A DNA stretch of 41,763 nucleotides from an uncultured bacterium (lineage in GTDB: Bacteria; Actinomycetota; Coriobacteriia; Coriobacteriales; Coriobacteriaceae). The notes below the pieces were generated by a model. That model was given only the letters and a program-made list of their open reading frames with translations, had not been told where the DNA came from and did no database searches. The DNA is taken from positions 1 to 41,763 of the forward strand of contig CAJMSV010000006.1 of NCBI GenBank assembly GCA_905216175.1. The letters run 5' to 3'. Below, one piece after another: positions 40,972-41,763 of this stretch (its first letter is position 1; each line of letters begins with the position of its first letter). The translations under genes and the position numbers were made by a program.

Positions 40972-41763
40972 TTAGGCGAAGTAGGCTACGCCGCTCTCAA
41001 AGATCGGCATGAACTTATCGCCGGGGACATGCTCGGGCACGTTGCGGTACAGGTTGTCGCCACGACGCTCGGCATGTCCCATCTTGCCCAGTACGCGTCC
41101 GTCGTTGCTCGTGAGGCCCTCGATGGCGAGTGCGGAGCCGTTGGGGTTGACAGAAAGGTCCATGCTCGGCTTGCCGTCCTCGCCCACGTACTGCGTGGCG
41201 ACCTGGCCGTTGGCGATCAGCTGGGCGAGTACCTCGTCGTTGGCGACAAAGCGGCCCTCGCCGTGGCTGATGGCGACGGTGTAGGGGTCGTCCAGGCTGC
41301 ACTGCGACAGCCAGGGGGACAGGTTGGACGAGATACGGGTGCGCACCAGACGACTCTGGTGGCGACCGATGGTGTTGAACGTCAACGTGGGCGCATCGGG
41401 CGTGGCGTCGACGATGTCGCCGTAGGGCACCAGGCCGAGCTTGACCAGGGCCTGGAAGCCGTTGCAGATGCCCAGCATCAGACCATCGCGGGCCTTGAGC
41501 AGGTCGCGGACTGCCTCGGTGACCTCGGGAGCGCGGAAGAACGCCGTGATGAACTTGGCGGAGCCGTCGGGCGCGGCGCGGCCCGAGAAGCCGCCGGGGA
41601 TCATGACGATCTGGCTTGCACGGATGCGGCGGGCAAGCTCGTGGGTGCTCTCGGCGACGGCCTCGGGCGTGAGGTTGTTGATCACGAAGGTGTCGGCCTC
41701 GGCGCCGGCGGCGCGGAAAGCGCGGGCGCTATCGTACTCGCAGTTGATGCCGGGGACCACGGG
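40972..41763 (-). CDS. purL: Phosphoribosylformylglycinamidine synthase, C-terminal glutaminase part (partial)
   Basis: The frame is open to the window edge, so the 5' part is missing. The visible 264 residues are the class I glutaminase domain of large PurL: VPGINCEYDSARAFRAAG, IVMIPGGFSG, the nucleophile Cys in LGICNGFQALVKLG, and SHGEGRF, with the C-terminal FMPIFESGVAYF. It releases ammonia for conversion of FGAR to FGAM in purine synthesis. A separate PurQ is possible, but the NTIGRHQSRLVRTRIS segment and the tail fit the fused enzyme better. Ended by the terminator at 40906-40934. Confidence 0.88.
   Translation of the reverse strand, partial: PVVPGINCEYDSARAFRAAGAEADTFVINNLTPEAVAESTHELARRIRASQIVMIPGGFSGRAAPDGSAKFITAFFRAPEVTEAVRDLLKARDGLMLGICNGFQALVKLGLVPYGDIVDATPDAPTLTFNTIGRHQSRLVRTRISSNLSPWLSQCSLDDPYTVAISHGEGRFVANDEVLAQLIANGQVATQYVGEDGKPSMDLSVNPNGSALAIEGLTSNDGRVLGKMGHAERRGDNLYRNVPEHVPGDKFMPIFESGVAYFA

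Noticed and set aside
1..41763. CRISPR array, tRNA, rRNA, integrase or transposase
   Set aside because: No regularly spaced repeats, tRNA-like ends with CCA-adjacent folds, or transposase motifs were found on reading either strand.

Overview
The window looks like a chromosome segment from a high-GC, obligately anaerobic Gram-positive gut actinobacterium of the class Coriobacteriia, most likely Collinsella or a close relative. This is inferred from gene content (reverse-type rubrerythrin, a lactate dehydrogenase-Etf complex with a ferredoxin domain, DUF559-like proteins, LAQTG-anchored surface proteins) and from GGGAC-bearing REP-like palindromes. No rRNA, tRNA, CRISPR array, integrase or transposase is visible.

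Layout. 1-345: a gene-free stretch packed with four distinct palindromes. 346-3426: PLP synthase pdxS-pdxT on the minus strand, divergent from a MocR/PdxR-type regulator. 3421-4958: two direct copies of a 119-bp terminal-inverted-repeat element flanking a DUF559-like nuclease gene; a third copy lies at 14867-14985. 5030-8563: reverse rubrerythrin, then an Fe-alcohol dehydrogenase/aldehyde dehydrogenase operon. 8623-8829: a tiny holin-like type I toxin with a predicted antisense RNA. 8943-14743: HIRAN protein, small acidic protein, phosphoesterase, DUF2130 coiled-coil protein and a Ski2-like DExH helicase. 15053-21655: TrmB, a Trm9-like methyltransferase, an XRE/DUF4097 pair, Elp3 and a spermidine-synthase-like protein. 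21682-27300: a three-gene minus-strand module (TerB_N/TerB_C protein, DUF2791/BrxD-like ATPase, Lhr-like helicase) that is a good candidate for a poorly described defence or DNA-processing system. 27389-31429: DUF554 and a five-gene secreted/cell-surface cluster. 31775-35400: FAD-dependent 2-hydroxyacid dehydrogenase with EtfB and a ferredoxin-EtfA fusion, probably a flavin-based bifurcating/confurcating lactate dehydrogenase. 35397-41763: HD phosphohydrolase, AzlCD, KdgT-like permease, GGDEF protein, EamA transporter and the 3' part of purL running off the window.

The most notable signals are the 119-bp element family (same length in all copies, compensatory changes in an inner stem, stop codons of two genes lying inside it), the gene cassette it frames, the TerB/ATPase/helicase module, the co-location of Elp3 with a Trm9-like methyltransferase (suggesting a eukaryote-like wobble-uridine pathway), and the type I toxin-antitoxin locus. 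All calls come from reading the sequence; no database search was run.
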